A stretch of DNA of 34,019 nt. It comes from Pseudomonas agronomica. Lineage in GTDB: Bacteria > Pseudomonadota > Gammaproteobacteria > Pseudomonadales > Pseudomonadaceae. The position numbers and the translations under genes were made by a program. The notes beneath the pieces are model-generated. The model did not search any database. It was not told the origin of the DNA and saw only the letters and a list, made by a program, of their open reading frames with translations. The stretch's first letter is position 1; each line of letters starts with the position of its first letter. The DNA lies in the NCBI RefSeq assembly GCF_025917275.1, contig NZ_JAOSHO010000015.1, positions 1-34,019 on the forward strand, written 5' to 3'. Positions 31,840 to 34,019 of the stretch are shown here, one piece after another.

Positions 31840-33021
31840 ATGTCGCTATTGCTTACTCCCGAGAACACTCTGCCGGTCGATGGCGTGGCCGGTACCCTGA
31901 TCGGTCGCGCCTGGGTCCCGGGGCGGATCGCCGGGCCTTCGCCGATCGTGCTGCGCAGTGACGGCGCGTTCGACCTCTCGGAGCATTTCGCGACCTTGAG
32001 CGATCTGCTGGAAACCCCCTCGCCCCTCGCGGCGGCGCGACAGGCACCGGGCAGTTTCCTGGCCAGCGTCGAAGACCTGTTGGCCAACACCGGCCCCCAC
32101 GCCGATCCGGCCAAGCCGTTCCTGTTGCCGCCGCTGGATCTGCAAGTGATCAAGGCCGCCGGCGTGACCTTCGCGGCGAGCATGATCGAACGGGTGATAG
32201 AGGAGCAGGCCGGCGGCGACGCGGCCCGGGCCGAAGCCGTGCGCGCCACGGTCCACGGTGTGATCGGCGATAACCTGCGCTCGATCGTGCCGGGTTCCGA
32301 GCAAGCCATGCGGCTCAAGGCGTTTCTTATCGAGCAAGGCATGTGGTCGCAATACCTGGAAGTCGGCATCGGCCCGGACGCGGAAATCTTCACCAAGGCG
32401 CCGGTCCTGGCCGCCGTGGGCAGCGGCAGCCAGATCGGCATTCACCCGGCCTCGCAATGGAACAACCCGGAACCGGAGGTGGTGCTGGCGGTGAACAGCC
32501 GTGGCCAGATCCACGGCGCCACCCTGGGCAACGACGTCAACCTGCGGGACATCGAGGGCCGCAGCGCGCTGTTGCTGAGCAAGGCCAAGGACAACAATGC
32601 ATCGTGCGCCATCGGGCCGTTCATTCGCCTGTTCGACGAGCAGTTCAGCCTGGACGACGTGCGCGCTTGTCAAGTCGACCTGCAAGTACACGGCGAAGAC
32701 GGCTACCACCTGCACGGCTGCAGCTCCATGAGCCAGATCAGCCGTGATCCGCAAGACTTGGCCGGCCAGACTCTCAACGCCAACCATCAATACCCGGATG
32801 GCTTCCTGCTGTTTCTCGGTACCCTTTTCGCCCCCACCGAGGACCGTGATCTTGCCGGCAGCGGCTTTACTCACAAACTCGGTGACCGGGTCAGTATCAG
32901 CAGCCCGCTACTGGGCGGCCTGCATAACCAGGTGACCCACAGCTGCAACGCCGCGCCGTGGACCTTCGGTGTCGGCGCGCTGTTGCGTAATCTTGCCGCA
33001 CGGGGACTGCTCGACCGCTGA
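31840..33021 (+). CDS. FAH-superfamily 2-keto-3-deoxy-pentonate dehydratase-like (XylX/AraD1-like)
   Basis: A 393-residue protein, longer than ordinary FAH hydrolases because of an N-terminal domain of about 110 residues. The FAH core has YLEVGIGPDAEIFTKAPV, then NNPEPEVVLAVNSRGQIHG with the metal-binding acidic residues, and GNDVNLRDIEGRSALLLSKAKDNNASCAIGPF. This is the organisation of proteins such as Caulobacter XylX that dehydrate 2-keto-3-deoxy-D-xylonate (or L-arabonate) to 2-ketoglutarate semialdehyde. The sugar-acid dehydratase that would supply that substrate is encoded 46 bp downstream. AGGAAGCC precedes the ATG. The assignment to xylonate, arabonate or another acid is inference. 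Confidence 0.85.
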   Translation: MSLLLTPENTLPVDGVAGTLIGRAWVPGRIAGPSPIVLRSDGAFDLSEHFATLSDLLETPSPLAAARQAPGSFLASVEDLLANTGPHADPAKPFLLPPLDLQVIKAAGVTFAASMIERVIEEQAGGDAARAEAVRATVHGVIGDNLRSIVPGSEQAMRLKAFLIEQGMWSQYLEVGIGPDAEIFTKAPVLAAVGSGSQIGIHPASQWNNPEPEVVLAVNSRGQIHGATLGNDVNLRDIEGRSALLLSKAKDNNASCAIGPFIRLFDEQFSLDDVRACQVDLQVHGEDGYHLHGCSSMSQISRDPQDLAGQTLNANHQYPDGFLLFLGTLFAPTEDRDLAGSGFTHKLGDRVSISSPLLGGLHNQVTHSCNAAPWTFGVGALLRNLAARGLLDR

Positions 33022-33067
33022 GCCCGACCGATCGTCGATTCATCCAATTACAAGAGAGAAATGAATC

Positions 33068-34019
33068 ATGAGTGACACGCCAAAACGCCGCCTGCGCAGC
33101 GAGCAATGGTTCAACGACCCGGCCCACGCGGACATGACCGCGCTGTATGTCGAACGCTACATGAACTACGGCATGACCCGCGAAGAGCTGCAATCGGGCC
33201 GCCCCATCATCGGCATCGCCCAGACCGGCAGCGACCTGACGCCCTGCAACCGCCATCACCTGGAACTGGCGCAACGGGTCAAGGCCGGTATCCGCGACGC
33301 TGGCGGCATTCCGATGGAATTTCCGGTTCACCCCATCGCCGAACAGTCTCGACGGCCCACGGCGGCGCTGGACCGTAACCTGGCTTATCTGGGCCTGGTG
33401 GAAATCCTCCACGGTTATCCGCTGGACGGCGTGGTGCTCACCACCGGTTGCGACAAGACCACCCCCGCCTGCCTGATGGCGGCGGCGACCACCGACCTGC
33501 CGTCGATCGTGCTGTCCGGCGGGCCGATGCTCGACGGCCGCCACAAGGGCGAGCTGATCGGCTCCGGCACAGTGCTCTGGCACGCACGCAACCTGATGGC
33601 CGCTGGCGAGATCAACTACGAAGGCTTCATGGAAATGACCACGGCGGCTTCGCCGTCGGTGGGCCACTGCAACACCATGGGCACCGCCCTGTCGATGAAC
33701 GCATTGGCCGAAGCCCTGGGCATGTCGTTGCCGGGTTGCGCAAGCATTCCGGCGCCCTACCGCGAGCGTGGGCAGATGGCCTACGCCACCGGCAAGCGCA
33801 TCTGCGAACTGGTGCGCCAGGACGTGCGCCCCTCGCAGATCATGACCCGCGAGGCGTTCGAGAACGCCATCGCTGTCGCCTCTGCACTTGGCGCATCGAG
33901 CAACTGCCCGCCGCACCTGATCGCCATCGCCCGGCACATGGGCGTCGAGTTGAGCCTGGACGACTGGCAACAAATCGGCGAGGACGTGCCGCTGTTGGTC
34001 AACTGCATGCCCGCCGGCA
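33068..34019 (+). CDS. IlvD/Edd-family sugar-acid dehydratase (5' part, runs off window)
   Basis: 317 complete codons are present; the full family length is about 570-600 residues, so the gene continues beyond 34019. It starts [18 protein letters not shown], typical of the pentonate dehydratase branch (xylonate/arabonate) rather than dihydroxyacid or phosphogluconate dehydratase. Fe-S cluster cysteines are seen in [16 protein letters not shown] and [22 protein letters not shown], with the N-terminal Cys in TPCNRHH. It would dehydrate an aldonate to the 2-keto-3-deoxy acid, the substrate of the XylX-like enzyme encoded just upstream. The start at 33068 is used because the ATG at 33061 meets a stop after four codons. 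Confidence 0.93.
   Translation, partial: MSDTPKRRLRSEQWFNDPAHADMTALYVERYMNYGMTREELQSGRPIIGIAQTGSDLTPCNRHHLELAQRVKAGIRDAGGIPMEFPVHPIAEQSRRPTAALDRNLAYLGLVEILHGYPLDGVVLTTGCDKTTPACLMAAATTDLPSIVLSGGPMLDGRHKGELIGSGTVLWHARNLMAAGEINYEGFMEMTTAASPSVGHCNTMGTALSMNALAEALGMSLPGCASIPAPYRERGQMAYATGKRICELVRQDVRPSQIMTREAFENAIAVASALGASSNCPPHLIAIARHMGVELSLDDWQQIGEDVPLLVNCMPAG

Noticed and set aside
31846..32874. Long minus-strand frame opposite the XylX-like gene
   Set aside because: Shadow of codon bias; the plus-strand product has a full FAH-type core.
33061..33075. Alternative ATG for the IlvD/Edd gene at 33061
   Set aside because: That frame ends in TGA after four codons; the ATG at 33068 opens the conserved protein.
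32897..33973. Minus-strand frame opposite the IlvD/Edd gene
   Set aside because: The plus-strand product is an unmistakable dehydratase; the antisense frame has no motif.

Overview
The window looks like chromosomal DNA of a fluorescens-type Pseudomonas. It is GC-rich, densely packed and metabolically versatile, with several catabolic operons, an RND efflux pump, a dCache-like chemoreceptor, and IclR, HxlR and LysR regulators. The intergenic inverted repeats (cores like GTGGCGAGGG and TGTAGGAGCTGCC) are of a type common in that group. The genus is inferred from gene style and repeats, not from a marker gene. No tRNA, rRNA, CRISPR array, transposase, integrase or phage gene was seen.

Region 1 (7-9258, minus strand) is a tight nine-gene catabolic operon. 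In transcription order it holds a TPP-dependent decarboxylase/acetolactate-synthase-like enzyme, an aldehyde dehydrogenase, an SDR protein without its catalytic residues, a seven-Asp-box beta-propeller, a VOC (extradiol-type) protein, an 'amino acid synthesis' (DUF1185) protein, an alpha/beta hydrolase, an MhpA-like FAD hydroxylase and a 2-oxopent-4-enoate-hydratase-like protein. A divergent IclR regulator (9534-10286) faces it across a promoter region with an inverted repeat and a 10-bp direct repeat. Hydroxylase, extradiol-type enzyme, C-C hydrolase and hydratase together suggest meta-cleavage of an aromatic compound. The substrate is unknown, and the extra genes make this the best candidate here for an undescribed pathway.

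Region 2 (10442-16165, minus) is an amine or omega-amino-acid utilisation unit: APC permease, semialdehyde-type dehydrogenase, class III aminotransferase and outer-membrane barrel. A chemoreceptor (16636-18687) lies divergently upstream.

Region 3 (18788-23056, plus) encodes an RND adaptor and pump without a local outer-membrane channel or regulator. It converges on an HxlR regulator (23069-23566). That regulator is divergent from an isochorismatase-like hydrolase and an MFS exporter (23729-25563), and two ACTAT...ATAGT inverted repeats sit between them.

Region 4 (25538-27344, minus) holds two tandem paralogous two-TM proteins of unknown function.

Region 5 (27477-34019) is a sugar-acid catabolic locus. 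A minus-strand operon carries an MFS permease, an SDR and an FAH-family hydrolase. A LysR regulator is divergent from an FAH-family (XylX-like) dehydratase and an IlvD/Edd dehydratase that runs off the window. The same palindrome, ATAAC-N5-GTTAT, lies in both promoter regions and is probably the LysR operator, joining the two transcription units into one regulon.
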